Of a stretch of DNA of 20,131 bases, positions 13,804 through 20,131 are shown in pieces; within the stretch, counting starts at the first letter, position 1; every line of letters begins with the position of its first letter. The stretch covers positions 1 through 20,131 of IMG/VR virus record IMGVR_UViG_3300044675_002467. The stretch is one strand, 5' to 3'. This stretch comes from a virus. The translations under genes were made by a program, and so were the position numbers. Under the pieces are notes generated by a model that was not told where the DNA came from, did not search any database, and saw only the letters and a program-made list of their open reading frames with translations.

Positions 13804-15917
13804 GTTCAATCGTCTATGTATCCTCAAGCACCACCGATGTAATTGCTGAAATTGCAAGCCCTGCCGAAGTTATTATTTCAAACCTACAAGGTCCACAAGG
13901 CGTTGCAGGTCCTACTGGCCCGACAGGTCCAGCGGGTGCAACTGGTGCAACAGGTGTAACTGGACCTGTAGGTGTCACTGGTCCAGTCGGTGCTAGCGGT
14001 GCTACAGGTGCAACTGGTCCTATCGGTGTCACTGGTCCTATCGGTGTCACTGGCCCAATCGGTGTAACTGGTCCAATCGGTGCAACAGGTCCTCAAGGTA
14101 TTCAAGGAATCCAGGGTGAGATTGGTGTAACTGGTCCAATTGGTGCAACTGGTCCACAAGGAATTCAAGGTGTAGTTGGCGCAACAGGTTCAACTGGCGT
14201 TACAGGTCCACAAGGTATTCAAGGTGATGTTGGTGCAACTGGCCCAGTAGGTGCAACAGGTCCTCAAGGTATTGTTGGTGCAACTGGTGCTACAGGACCC
14301 GCAGGTTCAACAGGGCCAACAGGCGCTGATTCAACAGTGCCAGGGCCAACAGGTGCAACGGGTGTGATCGGTGCTACTGGGGCAACTGGCCCTATCGGTG
14401 CCACTGGCGTTGCTGGTCCAACAGGTGCAACAGGTGCAAGCGGTCCAGCAGGTGCCAATGGTGGTTCAGCAACAATCTTTGAATATGCAGCCGATACATC
14501 TTCAACAACAGGCAAACCAGGTGCGGGCGATATTCGTTGGGGCAATGCAACACAAATTAACTCAACTCGAATCAACATAGATCACATTGACGATAATGGC
14601 GATGATATTGATTTCTTGCTTGCCTTACTTAAAGCAAATGATTTTATTATTATTCAAGATCGAGATGTTAACAATAACTTTCAAAAGTTCTTAGTTACAG
14701 GTGCGCCAGTATTGCAAACTGGTTATGTAGAATTGCCAGTTGTCATTGATTCATCAGGTGGCACTGGCACAACTAACTTTTCAAACTTTCAATTGCTTGC
14801 ACTCGTTACAATTGCAACTGGTTTAACTGGTGCAACTGGCGCTACTGGCCCCGCAGGTGCAACTGGGCCAATCGGAGCTACTGGAAACACAGGTCCAACT
14901 GGACCTATCGGTGCTACTGGTGCAAGCGGTGCTGATTCAATTGTTGCTGGCCCTACTGGTCCAACTGGACCAATCGGTGCCACTGGAGCTGCTGGTGCAA
15001 GCGGTGCAAATGGTGCAGATGGTGCAACAGGTGCAACTGGACCTGCAGGAACTGCGGGCGCGACAGGTGCTACTGGTCCTCAAGGTATTCAAGGCGTTGT
15101 AGGTGCAACTGGACCTGCAGGTGCAACAGGTGCTACTGGACCGCAAGGAATTCAAGGCATCCAAGGTAATGTTGGCGTTACTGGACCTGTTGGTGCCACT
15201 GGTGTTGCTGGCGCGGTTGGTGCAACAGGTGCAACAGGGCCAGCGGGAACCAATGGCGCAGTTGGTGCTACAGGCGCAACTGGCGTAACTGGCGCAACTG
15301 GGCCTGAAGGTATTGTTGCTCAAACAACGGCACCAACAAATACTGATGTGCTTTGGCTTGACACTGATGAACCTGCAGTTGCTGCAACTACACCGCCAGT
15401 GACTCAAATGGTAACTGGTCAGCATTATTTCTCAGGTACTGCATTTAGTATTGCCTCACAAAGTGTCAATTTCACATACTACATTCCATTTTATGTGCCT
15501 TACACAACAACATTTGATCGGATTGCATTGATGACGGCCTCAACATTTGTGGGAACGGGTGCTGTTCGTCTTGGAATCTACAACAACACAAATGGAGCGC
15601 CATCAACGGTTTTACTTGATGCGGGAATAGTGGCAACAACTGCTGCCTCAACAATTTACACAATCACCATCAGTCAAAGTTTGAGTGCAGGTGTTTATTT
15701 CTTGGCAGCAAATTCAACAACTGCCGCGACAACAAACACTTTTAATTCATACACGGCAGTCTCTGGGATGATTCCAAATAATTCAACTGGAACCACATCA
15801 GGTAGTTTTAATCGTGGGTTTTCTCAGTTTGTAAATGTCACATCAGGATTTGCAACCGCCGTGAGTCCATCATTTAGCAACGCCTCTCTTTACGGCGTAT
15901 CTTTAAGGAGTGCATAA
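13800..15917 (+). CDS. Collagen-like tail fibre with two collagen blocks
   Basis: The 705-residue protein has: a short N-terminal attachment part (1-30); a Gly-X-Y block (31-222) rich in [12 protein letters not shown] and GIQ triplets; a non-collagen domain (223-340; [28 protein letters not shown]); a second block (341-504); and a C-terminal beta-rich domain (505-705; [31 protein letters not shown]) ending LYGVSLRSA, which may bind the host. Trimeric collagen-like shafts are common in phage fibres. Each block is interrupted once by GADS-(T/I)-V-(P/A)-GPTG. Thr often fills the third triplet position, a possible glycosylation site as in bacterial collagen-like proteins. No S74 domain is present. 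Confidence 0.88.
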   Translation: MSSIVYVSSSTTDVIAEIASPAEVIISNLQGPQGVAGPTGPTGPAGATGATGVTGPVGVTGPVGASGATGATGPIGVTGPIGVTGPIGVTGPIGATGPQGIQGIQGEIGVTGPIGATGPQGIQGVVGATGSTGVTGPQGIQGDVGATGPVGATGPQGIVGATGATGPAGSTGPTGADSTVPGPTGATGVIGATGATGPIGATGVAGPTGATGASGPAGANGGSATIFEYAADTSSTTGKPGAGDIRWGNATQINSTRINIDHIDDNGDDIDFLLALLKANDFIIIQDRDVNNNFQKFLVTGAPVLQTGYVELPVVIDSSGGTGTTNFSNFQLLALVTIATGLTGATGATGPAGATGPIGATGNTGPTGPIGATGASGADSIVAGPTGPTGPIGATGAAGASGANGADGATGATGPAGTAGATGATGPQGIQGVVGATGPAGATGATGPQGIQGIQGNVGVTGPVGATGVAGAVGATGATGPAGTNGAVGATGATGVTGATGPEGIVAQTTAPTNTDVLWLDTDEPAVAATTPPVTQMVTGQHYFSGTAFSIASQSVNFTYYIPFYVPYTTTFDRIALMTASTFVGTGAVRLGIYNNTNGAPSTVLLDAGIVATTAASTIYTITISQSLSAGVYFLAANSTTAATTNTFNSYTAVSGMIPNNSTGTTSGSFNRGFSQFVNVTSGFATAVSPSFSNASLYGVSLRSA
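13890..14465 (+). repeat. Collagen-type Gly-X-Y repeat block 1
   Basis: A 9-base period coding Gly-X-Y triplets runs across residues 31-222 of the fibre, with a break at [11 protein letters not shown]. At 14016-14080 an 18-base unit coding GPIGVT is repeated three times, varying mainly at silent positions, a sign of recent expansion or slippage. Confidence 0.9.
14820..15311 (+). repeat. Collagen-type Gly-X-Y repeat block 2
   Basis: The second 9-base-period block codes residues 341-504 of the same fibre, with the matching break [11 protein letters not shown] near residues 377-387. It shares GPQGIQG and GATGPAG units with block 1, so the two blocks likely came from one duplication or recombine. 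Confidence 0.9.
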
Positions 15918-15918
15918 A

Positions 15919-16020
15919 ATGCAAATAATTACTTATGGACTTGGTGGCTACGATCAAAGCAAGCCCAACGACAACATCATTGAAATTATTGATATACCTG
16001 ATGAGGAAGTGACTGAATAA
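15919..16020 (+). CDS. Small acidic protein between collagen-like genes (33 aa)
   Basis: A 33-codon gene starts two bases after the fibre stop, with AAGGAG 9 bases upstream of the ATG, and ends in TAATG overlap with the next collagen-like gene. Product begins [19 protein letters not shown] and ends in an acidic IPDEEVTE. The exact fit between two genes and the good ribosome-binding site support it. No family is recognised; an II-T-x-G-x-GG start is seen in other tiny phage tail-region proteins as far as I recall. Confidence 0.6.
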   Translation: MQIITYGLGGYDQSKPNDNIIEIIDIPDEEVTE

Positions 16021-16247
16021 TGGCACAACTAAAATACTGGGATGGCAGTGCCTGGGTTACGGCAATTGTTGGAGCGCAAGGTGAAACTGGCCCACAAGGT
16101 TTAACGGGTGCAACTGGACCTACAGGTGCCACTGGCCCAGTCGGAGCCACTGGCCCAGTCGGTCCTACAGGAACGACAGGTGCCACGGGCGCGACAGGTG
16201 CCACTGGCCCATCAGACTTTACAATGGTATTTATGGGTGCCTATTAA
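16020..16247 (+). CDS. Short collagen-like tail protein (75 aa)
   Basis: The 75-residue product begins [20 protein letters not shown], a beta element that often precedes collagen stretches in phage fibre proteins, then has about 16 Gly-X-Y triplets ([19 protein letters not shown] in part) from residues 18 to 64, and ends [12 protein letters not shown]. It is far shorter than the 705-residue fibre but uses the same Thr-rich triplets. It could form a thin spike, or an accessory chain that joins the same collagen trimer. The start overlaps the 33-aa gene stop by one base (TAATG). Confidence 0.75.
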   Translation: MAQLKYWDGSAWVTAIVGAQGETGPQGLTGATGPTGATGPVGATGPVGPTGTTGATGATGATGPSDFTMVFMGAY

Positions 16248-16248
16248 A

Positions 16249-16275
16249 ATGACAAGAAACTGGAGCAACAACTAA
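16249..16275 (+). CDS. Possible 8-codon minicistron
   Basis: ATG 16249 opens an 8-codon frame (MTRNWSNN) whose TAA overlaps the next gene's ATG by one base, in the same TAATG pattern used at many junctions here. It spans the ribosome-binding site (CTGGAGCAACAACTA) of that next gene. Translation of it could influence the next start. It may also be chance; there is no protein evidence. Confidence 0.25.
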   Translation: MTRNWSNN

Positions 16276-16580
16276 TGCCACAAACATCAAAGGCACTCTT
16301 TCGAGGCGCTGCAACCACAACCACAACAACGCTTCTTTATACAGTTCCAGCTTCAACAACAACTGTTGTAACTGACATTGTGGTTACTAACACTGCAGGG
16401 TCGGCTGGCACATTTACGATCTCACTCAACGATGTAAGCATTGCAACAACAGTTTCTGTTGGGGCCTATGATTCAACTGTGATTCCACTCAAGCAAGTGT
16501 TGGCTACAACTCAAACGATCAAGGGCGGCGCATCTGCCACCACGATCAACCTTCACATTTCAGGTGTTGAGATTTCCTAA
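16275..16580 (+). CDS. Small beta-rich tail/virion protein (101 aa)
   Basis: The 101-residue product starts MPQTSKALFRGAATTTTTTLLYTVPASTT, continues VVTDIVVTNTAGSAGTFTISLND, and ends HISGVEIS. The strand-turn-strand layout, with many Thr and Val, resembles small Ig-like or jelly-roll proteins encoded near phage fibres, which often have the pattern Y-T-V-P-A-x-T-x-x-x-V-T-x-I-x-V-x-N. A structural role at the fibre or tail tip is likely from position; a decoration role is possible. Both ends overlap neighbours in TAATG style. Confidence 0.65.
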   Translation: MPQTSKALFRGAATTTTTTLLYTVPASTTTVVTDIVVTNTAGSAGTFTISLNDVSIATTVSVGAYDSTVIPLKQVLATTQTIKGGASATTINLHISGVEIS

Positions 16581-17188
16581 TGCCATCAAATAACAACATC
16601 TATAAGATGAGTAACGCGGGTGGCTTTAAGTCACTCAACCGTTACTACGATATGTTGGCTGGAAATGCCACTTTTGTTGAAACGGCTTATGAATCAATTG
16701 CTAGTTCATCACCTGCTGGTTCTGCCAACATAACCTTTTCTTCAATTCCTCAGACTTATCAACATTTGCAAATTCGTTTTTATATGCCTGATTGTTCAAC
16801 TGCACCAGGTAATCTTTGGTTTTATCCAAATGGTGATACAACTGGAAATAAAACATTGCACGAAATGAATGGAACTGGTTTTGCTACAACTTCTGGTTTT
16901 GCTAATGGATTGCCTTGGAACCGAATTTGTTATCAAGGTGCAACTCATGCTTATCCTTTGGTTTCAATTTGCGATTTGTTTGATTATGCAAATACAAATA
17001 AATTCAAAACTTCTAGGGTTTTATGGGGTTCAAATAGAAATAATAGTGGTGCGCCCTACGATACCTATATTGGCTTAACATCAGGATATATACCAATTAT
17101 TAATGCTTTTACTTCTTTAACTATTGGCAGAGATTCTGGAAACTTTCCAACTGGAACACACATTGGCTTATACGGAATTAAGGGGTAA
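16580..17188 (+). CDS. Tail-tip/receptor-binding-type protein, paralogue 1, with extra N-terminal part
   Basis: The 202-residue product has an N-terminal segment (1-35) with IYKMSNAGGFKSLNRYYDMLAGN, a unit that I recall as a separate small protein in other phages, followed by a domain starting YESIASSSPAGSANITFSSIPQTYQHLQI and ending IGLYGIKG. The second domain shares its opening and ending with the two genes that follow. The middle is unlike them (NRICYQGATHAYPLVSICDL). Such proteins are common at the end of phage tail modules and probably bind the host surface. Function is inferred from place and pattern. Confidence 0.65.
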   Translation: MPSNNNIYKMSNAGGFKSLNRYYDMLAGNATFVETAYESIASSSPAGSANITFSSIPQTYQHLQIRFYMPDCSTAPGNLWFYPNGDTTGNKTLHEMNGTGFATTSGFANGLPWNRICYQGATHAYPLVSICDLFDYANTNKFKTSRVLWGSNRNNSGAPYDTYIGLTSGYIPIINAFTSLTIGRDSGNFPTGTHIGLYGIKG

Positions 17189-17190
17189 CA

Positions 17191-17679
17191 ATGCCATCTA
17201 CATATGAGCCGATTGCTACAAGCACCCTTTCAAGCACTGCTTCAATTATTACTTTTTCAAGTATTTCAGGTACTTATACTGATCTTGTGCTTGTTGTTTC
17301 TTGCCTAGATAACGGCGCAAGTCGTACCCGATTGCGCTTAAATGGTGATTCAGCAACAAACTATTCACGCATAAATCTTGTTGGTAATGGTGTAAACCCT
17401 AATTCTTATTCAGCAAGCAATGAAACATTGTTTGATCTATCAGTGGCCGCTGGAACATCTAGCACTAATCCAACTGCTCAAATTATCTCAATCAATAATT
17501 ACTCAAATACGACTACTAATAAAACAATTCTTTCGCGATATTCTTTAGCATCTGGAGCAGTTGAGGCAATGGTTGGTCTTTATCGTTCAACTGCTGCCAT
17601 AACTTCAGTTTCTTATTTTACGCTAGGAACAATGCAAATTGGCACTACTGCAACTCTATACGGAATCAAGGCGGCCTAA
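17191..17679 (+). CDS. Tail-tip/receptor-binding-type protein, paralogue 2
   Basis: The 162-residue product starts two bases after the previous stop, with AAGGGGTAACA as ribosome-binding site. It begins MPSTYEPIATSTLSSTASIITFSSISGTYTDL, has an RLRLNGDSATNYSRINLVGNG block near residue 50-70, and ends TATLYGIKAA. The opening, the L-x-x-NG---SRINL-x-GNG block and the LYGIK end are shared with the next gene. Beta-rich, Ser/Thr-rich, no membrane segment. Likely a trimeric tip or side fibre head; not proven. Confidence 0.65.
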   Translation: MPSTYEPIATSTLSSTASIITFSSISGTYTDLVLVVSCLDNGASRTRLRLNGDSATNYSRINLVGNGVNPNSYSASNETLFDLSVAAGTSSTNPTAQIISINNYSNTTTNKTILSRYSLASGAVEAMVGLYRSTAAITSVSYFTLGTMQIGTTATLYGIKAA

Positions 17680-17681
17680 TT

Positions 17682-18194
17682 ATGCCAACAACATACCAAG
17701 CAATTGCCACTGTCACAGTTGGTTCAGGTGGAGCTGCAAACATTGTATTTACAAGCATCCCGCAAACTTTTACCGACCTTGTTCTTAAAGTCAGCACAAG
17801 AACACTTGCTGCTGGAACTGCAGATGCTTTGGGAGTTTATCTAAACGGGGTACAGACAAACAGATCACGCATTAATCTCACTGGTAATGGTTCAAGCGTG
17901 GCTAGTGCTTCTTCAACATACCGCGATCTGGGTGTTTCAAATGGAAACGGATCTACGGCTAACACTTTTTCAAATATTGAACTTTATTTTCCAAACTATA
18001 CTTCATCCAATTATAAATCAATAAGTTCAGATTCTGTTTATGAAAACAACGCAACAGCGGCAGAAGCAAGTTTTTACGCTGGTTTGTGGTCAGTCACAAC
18101 AGCAATAACAGCCATAACATTAGACAGTGCAAGTGCTGGTGTAAATTTTATGCAATACTCAAGCGCAACACTTTACGGCATCAAGAACTCATAG
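17682..18194 (+). CDS. Tail-tip/receptor-binding-type protein, paralogue 3
   Basis: The 170-residue product begins MPTTYQAIATVTVGSGGAANIVFTSIPQTFTDLVL and ends SATLYGIKNS. A VYLNGVQTNRSRINLTGNG block matches paralogue 2, and LYFPNYTSSNYKS matches the I-x-N-Y-S-N-T region there. The centre varies most. The start follows a two-base gap, with AAGGCGGCC upstream as a weak ribosome-binding site. Tandem copies with conserved ends and variable middles suggest diversification for host recognition. Confidence 0.65.
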   Translation: MPTTYQAIATVTVGSGGAANIVFTSIPQTFTDLVLKVSTRTLAAGTADALGVYLNGVQTNRSRINLTGNGSSVASASSTYRDLGVSNGNGSTANTFSNIELYFPNYTSSNYKSISSDSVYENNATAAEASFYAGLWSVTTAITAITLDSASAGVNFMQYSSATLYGIKNS

Positions 18195-18202
18195 GGAGAA
18201 AA

Positions 18203-18418
18203 ATGACAACAGCAATTGAAGTTAACTGCGAAACGGGCGAGACAATTGAGCGCGAACTAACTGCCGATGAACTAACCCAGCGTGAGGCAGATGCGGCTAA
18301 GTTTGAGGCAGATCGTGTAGCTCAAGAAGCCGAAGCAACACAAAAGGCTGCAGAAAAGGCAGCATTGTTAGCAAAGTTGGGCATTACTGAAGATGAGGCT
18401 AAGTTACTTCTTGGCTAA
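18203..18418 (+). CDS. Small coiled-coil tail-region protein (71 aa)
   Basis: ATG 18203 follows TAGGGAGAAAA, a strong ribosome-binding site; a longer in-frame opening upstream lies inside the previous gene and is not needed. The product begins TTAIEVNCETGETIERELTADEL and continues as a charged, Ala-rich helix (QREADAAKFEADRVAQEAE), ending LAKLGITEDEAKLLLG. This arrangement, a beta hairpin with a T-G-E turn then a coiled coil, is common in small proteins after fibre genes of actinophages. The role is unknown; fibre attachment or assembly is possible. Confidence 0.7.
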   Translation: MTTAIEVNCETGETIERELTADELTQREADAAKFEADRVAQEAEATQKAAEKAALLAKLGITEDEAKLLLG

Positions 18419-18425
18419 ATAAACA

Positions 18426-18437
18426 GATTCGGGGGAA
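18426..18437 (+). promoter_or_regulatory. Ribosome-binding block identical to that of the first glycosyltransferase gene
   Basis: GATTCGGGGGAA, two bases before ATG 18440, is identical to 4697-4708. The two genes lie about 13.7 kb apart and encode unrelated folds (GT-A and GT-B), so the identity is not from gene duplication. Confidence 0.55.
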
Positions 18438-18439
18438 CT

Positions 18440-19519
18440 ATGCGTTTTCACATCGTGGCACTGCCACACACACAGGTAACAAAAGAGTTTGCAGGATGCG
18501 CTTTTACTGAAAAGGTCAGGCGATTCTGCATAATGATGCACGATCTAGGCCACGAGGTATTTCTTTATGCTGGCGATGAAGTCGAAGCACCTGTTACCGA
18601 ACTGATTACTTGCGTTTCCAAAAAGCAACAAGAGGCAGCACTTCACGATATAGCTCACTACACCCAGTTCCCGTTTAACGGGTGGCTTTGGGATAAGTTC
18701 AACGCCAATGCCATTGAAGCAATTGGCCAGCGCATCCAAAAAGAAGATTTCATTTGCTTAATCGGCGGCAGCGCACAAAAGCCAATTGCCGATGCCTTTC
18801 CTGCGCATATGTCAGTGGAGTTTGGCGTTGGCTACGGCGGTGTGTTTGCCAAGTATCGGGTGTTTGAATCCTATGCTTGGATGCACTCAATCTATGCAGG
18901 GTGGAAAAACCCCACAACTGCCGATGGCCAGTTCTACGATGCAGTGATTCCTGGCTATTTAGAACCTGAGATGTTCCCACTGGGAGATGGCAAGGGCGAT
19001 GAAAAGGGTGAGTATTACCTGTTCATTGGTCGGCTGATTGATCGCAAGGGATACAGAATTGCCCAAGAAGTGTGTGAGCGATTAGGCAAGCGGCTTATCT
19101 TGGCAGGGCCTGGTGAGCAAAGCGGGTATGGCGAGTTTGTGGGCAGTGTCGGCCCTGCCAAACGCGCAAAGCTAATGGGCGGTGCCACTGCCACCTTTGC
19201 CCCAACACTTTATGTAGAACCTTTTGGCAATGTGGTGATCGAATCACAGGCTTGTGGCACACCTACAATCACAACTGATTGGGGTGCATTTACAGAGAAC
19301 AACCCTGAAAGTTCAGGCTTTAGATGCCGTACTTTGCGTGAATTTGTGCAGGCAGCCGAAGGGGTCAAATACCTAGATCGGACTAAAATCCGAAATCGTG
19401 CAGTTTCGCTCTATAACCTTGATACTATCGCCCTTCAATACGAAGCATACTTTCAGCGATTATTAACCCTTTGGGGCGATGGCTGGTATGAGATGGGGGA
19501 AACAGATGGAACGCGGTGA
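18440..19519 (+). CDS. Glycosyltransferase, GT-B fold (GT4-like)
   Basis: The 359-residue product has the two-domain GT-B layout. The N-terminal domain (about 1-180) starts MRFHIVALPHTQVTKEFAGCAFTEK with FLYAGDE at 41-47. The C-terminal nucleotide-sugar domain has LFIGRLIDRKGYRIAQEV (194-211), LILAGPGEQ (219-227), and Glu260 to Glu268 in EPFGNVVIESQACGTP, the E-x7-E motif of retaining GT4-type enzymes. No membrane segment is seen, so it is cytoplasmic. It directly follows the fibre genes and overlaps the next gene by 14 bases. A virion protein, such as the collagen-like fibre, is a possible acceptor; cell-surface glycan change is the alternative. Confidence 0.88.
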   Translation: MRFHIVALPHTQVTKEFAGCAFTEKVRRFCIMMHDLGHEVFLYAGDEVEAPVTELITCVSKKQQEAALHDIAHYTQFPFNGWLWDKFNANAIEAIGQRIQKEDFICLIGGSAQKPIADAFPAHMSVEFGVGYGGVFAKYRVFESYAWMHSIYAGWKNPTTADGQFYDAVIPGYLEPEMFPLGDGKGDEKGEYYLFIGRLIDRKGYRIAQEVCERLGKRLILAGPGEQSGYGEFVGSVGPAKRAKLMGGATATFAPTLYVEPFGNVVIESQACGTPTITTDWGAFTENNPESSGFRCRTLREFVQAAEGVKYLDRTKIRNRAVSLYNLDTIALQYEAYFQRLLTLWGDGWYEMGETDGTR

Positions 19520-19769
19520 AATCTTAGATGAAGCCAAGCACCTTACTCACGGTGATCGCAATAAGAATTATGGAAAGCCATTAACAAATCATCAGCGCAT
19601 TGCTGGTTTATGGTCAATTTATTTAGAACAAGAGATTTCTCCATCTCAAGCTGCGATCTGCCTTGCACTCGTCAAAGTTGCCAGGTTGATTGAATCACCT
19701 GATCACCTTGATAGTTTTGTAGATGGCGCTGCATATTTTTCAATTGCTGGCGAGATCGCCACAGATTAA
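19506..19769 (+). CDS. DUF6378-like small protein (87 aa)
   Basis: The likely start is ATG 19506, after TGGGGGAAACAG; an in-frame ATG at 19479 would add 9 residues without such a site. The product has MERGEILDEAKHLTHGDRNKNYG, NHQRIAGLWSIYLEQEISPSQAA, LALVKVARLIESPDHLDSFVDGAAYFSIAGEIA-like segments in order, matching the common phage domain I know as DUF6378 (E-A-x-x-x-x-x-x-G-D-R-x-x-x-Y-G ... K-x-A-R ... D-x-x-x-D-x-A-G-Y). It is helical with conserved acidic and His residues, reminiscent of small all-alpha nucleotide-handling proteins, but its function is not established. Last gene before the terminator. Confidence 0.75.
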   Translation: MERGEILDEAKHLTHGDRNKNYGKPLTNHQRIAGLWSIYLEQEISPSQAAICLALVKVARLIESPDHLDSFVDGAAYFSIAGEIATD

Positions 19770-19796
19770 GTTTTAGGCGCGAAAACGCCCCCATAG

Positions 19797-19832
19797 AAAA
19801 ACCCCCTGCAGCCGTTCCTGCGGGGGGTTTTT
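19797..19832. terminator. Bidirectional terminator between convergent modules
   Basis: AAAAACCCCC (19797-19806) and GCAG (19808-19811) pair with CTGC (19818-19821) and GGGGGTTTTT (19823-19832), with a T-G pair between, around a 6-base loop CCGTTC. A-run on the left and T-run on the right make it work for both strands: + strand tail genes and - strand genes to the right. A small GGCG/CGCC hairpin (19776-19789) precedes it. Confidence 0.9.
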
Positions 19833-19843
19833 CGTTTCTTAAA

Positions 19844-19969
19844 TTATTTGATGTAATCGCGCAATGCTTGAATGATGATTGCGGTGGCGGTGGTGCCTTC
19901 ATTTCGCGCTTTTTCTAATGCCAGTTGCCACAAGTCGGCATCAACGCGGATTGATCTAAGCGGTGTCAT
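19844..19969 (-). CDS. Ribbon-helix-helix DNA-binding protein (41 aa)
   Basis: Read on the - strand, a 41-codon gene begins MTPLRSIRVDADLWQLALEKA and continues RNEGTTATAIIIQALRDYIK. The RSIRVD strand, the LWQLALEKARNEG helix, and the TATAIIIQALRDYI helix fit the ribbon-helix-helix fold of small phage repressors (Arc/CopG type), which bind DNA as dimers through the strand. It overlaps the preceding membrane protein gene by four bases and ends next to the shared terminator. It may regulate its own operon; no operator is visible in the window. Confidence 0.75.
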   Translation of the reverse strand: MTPLRSIRVDADLWQLALEKARNEGTTATAIIIQALRDYIK

Positions 19970-20130
19970 AGAACTACGCACTCAGTCATTGAACCCCAGC
20001 ACCAGCCAAGAAACTCAGCCGTTGGTGCATCAATGCCAACCCACCAAAGGTTTGCAGCGATCTGCCAAGCCAAGATAATGCCAAGTGCAATTGCAACTGC
20101 GCGTACGCGCTTGCCACGCTTTGTAATCAT
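19966..20130 (-). CDS. Small membrane protein (54 aa), start near window edge
   Basis: On the - strand an ATG at 20128-20130 opens a 54-codon gene ending in ATGA overlap with the ribbon-helix-helix gene. The product starts MITKRGKRVRAVAIALGIILAW, with basic residues then a membrane segment (about 11-30, AVAIALGIILAWQIAANLWW), and a short Trp-rich tail. The ribosome-binding site and any longer start lie outside the window. No family is recognised. It appears to be in one operon with the DNA-binding protein. Confidence 0.6.
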   Translation of the reverse strand: MITKRGKRVRAVAIALGIILAWQIAANLWWVGIDAPTAEFLGWCWGSMTECVVL

Positions 20131-20131
20131 T

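Noticed and set aside
13814-14050. Pro-rich repeat frames on the - strand (GPVTPIGP type)
   Set aside because: Antisense image of Gly-X-Y codons; such frames appear in any collagen-coding DNA.
13890-15311. CRISPR-like periodic repeats
   Set aside because: The period is 9 bases and codes Gly-X-Y triplets; there are no spacers of constant length.
14937-15425. 162-codon Cys/Ser/Thr-rich frame on the - strand
   Set aside because: It mirrors the collagen repeat (Gly-X-Thr codons read in reverse) and has no family-like content.
18086-18202. Longer N-terminus for the 71-aa coiled-coil protein
   Set aside because: It would lie within the previous gene; ATG 18203 has a strong ribosome-binding site.
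19872-20078. 68-codon + strand frame after the terminator
   Set aside because: It is antisense to the ribbon-helix-helix and membrane protein genes, which have clear fold patterns and an ATGA junction.

Overview
The window is the late structural module of a tailed, long-tailed (siphovirus-type) double-stranded DNA phage. It starts inside the terminase large-subunit gene and runs through portal, protease, capsid, connector, tail tube, tape measure, tail tip, lysis genes and fibres, almost entirely on the + strand. No integrase, tRNA, CRISPR array or insertion sequence is visible. Base composition is moderate with many A/T-ending codons. The gene set (collagen-like fibres, a small Thr-Ala-Ile-Glu coiled-coil protein, a LtfC/BppU-like beta-sandwich protein, a terminase-portal-protease-capsid order) resembles actinobacteriophages. 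A moderate-GC actinobacterial host, such as a freshwater actinobacterium, is an inference and is not proven by the sequence.

Layout: (1) 1-4.6 kb, head module: terminase C-terminus, a 46-aa membrane protein, portal, a prohead protease with extra N-terminal domains, and the HK97-type major capsid protein. The capsid gene has its own 110-base leader carrying a hairpin and is followed by a strong terminator. (2) 4.7-6.7 kb: a GT-A-type glycosyltransferase, a small basic ORF, the head-tail connector, a tail-terminator-like gene and a 53-aa gene. (3) 6.7-11.1 kb, tail: two tandem paralogous tail tube proteins, a tail-assembly chaperone that appears to be extended by a -1 ribosomal frameshift, an HK97-gp10-like gene, a tape measure and a tail-tip protein. 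(4) 11.1-13.4 kb: a fibre with a self-cleaving S74 chaperone domain, a small coiled-coil protein, and a lysis cassette of membrane protein, M15-type peptidase and holin. (5) 13.5-18.4 kb, adsorption genes: a beta-sandwich protein, a 705-aa collagen-like fibre with two Gly-X-Thr-rich blocks, a 75-aa collagen-like protein, several small genes, three related tail-tip proteins and a 71-aa coiled-coil protein. (6) 18.4-19.8 kb: a GT-B (GT4) glycosyltransferase and a DUF6378-like gene, ended by a bidirectional terminator. (7) 19.8-20.1 kb, - strand: a ribbon-helix-helix protein and a small membrane protein, which begin an oppositely transcribed module.

Most neighbours overlap by 1-4 bases (TAATG, ATGA, GTGA), which suggests translational coupling along a long late transcript. 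The most suggestive theme is two glycosyltransferases placed within the virion-gene block, sharing an identical 12-base ribosome-binding context, together with threonine-rich collagen-like fibres. This fits a virion glycosylation system, but the target is inferred.
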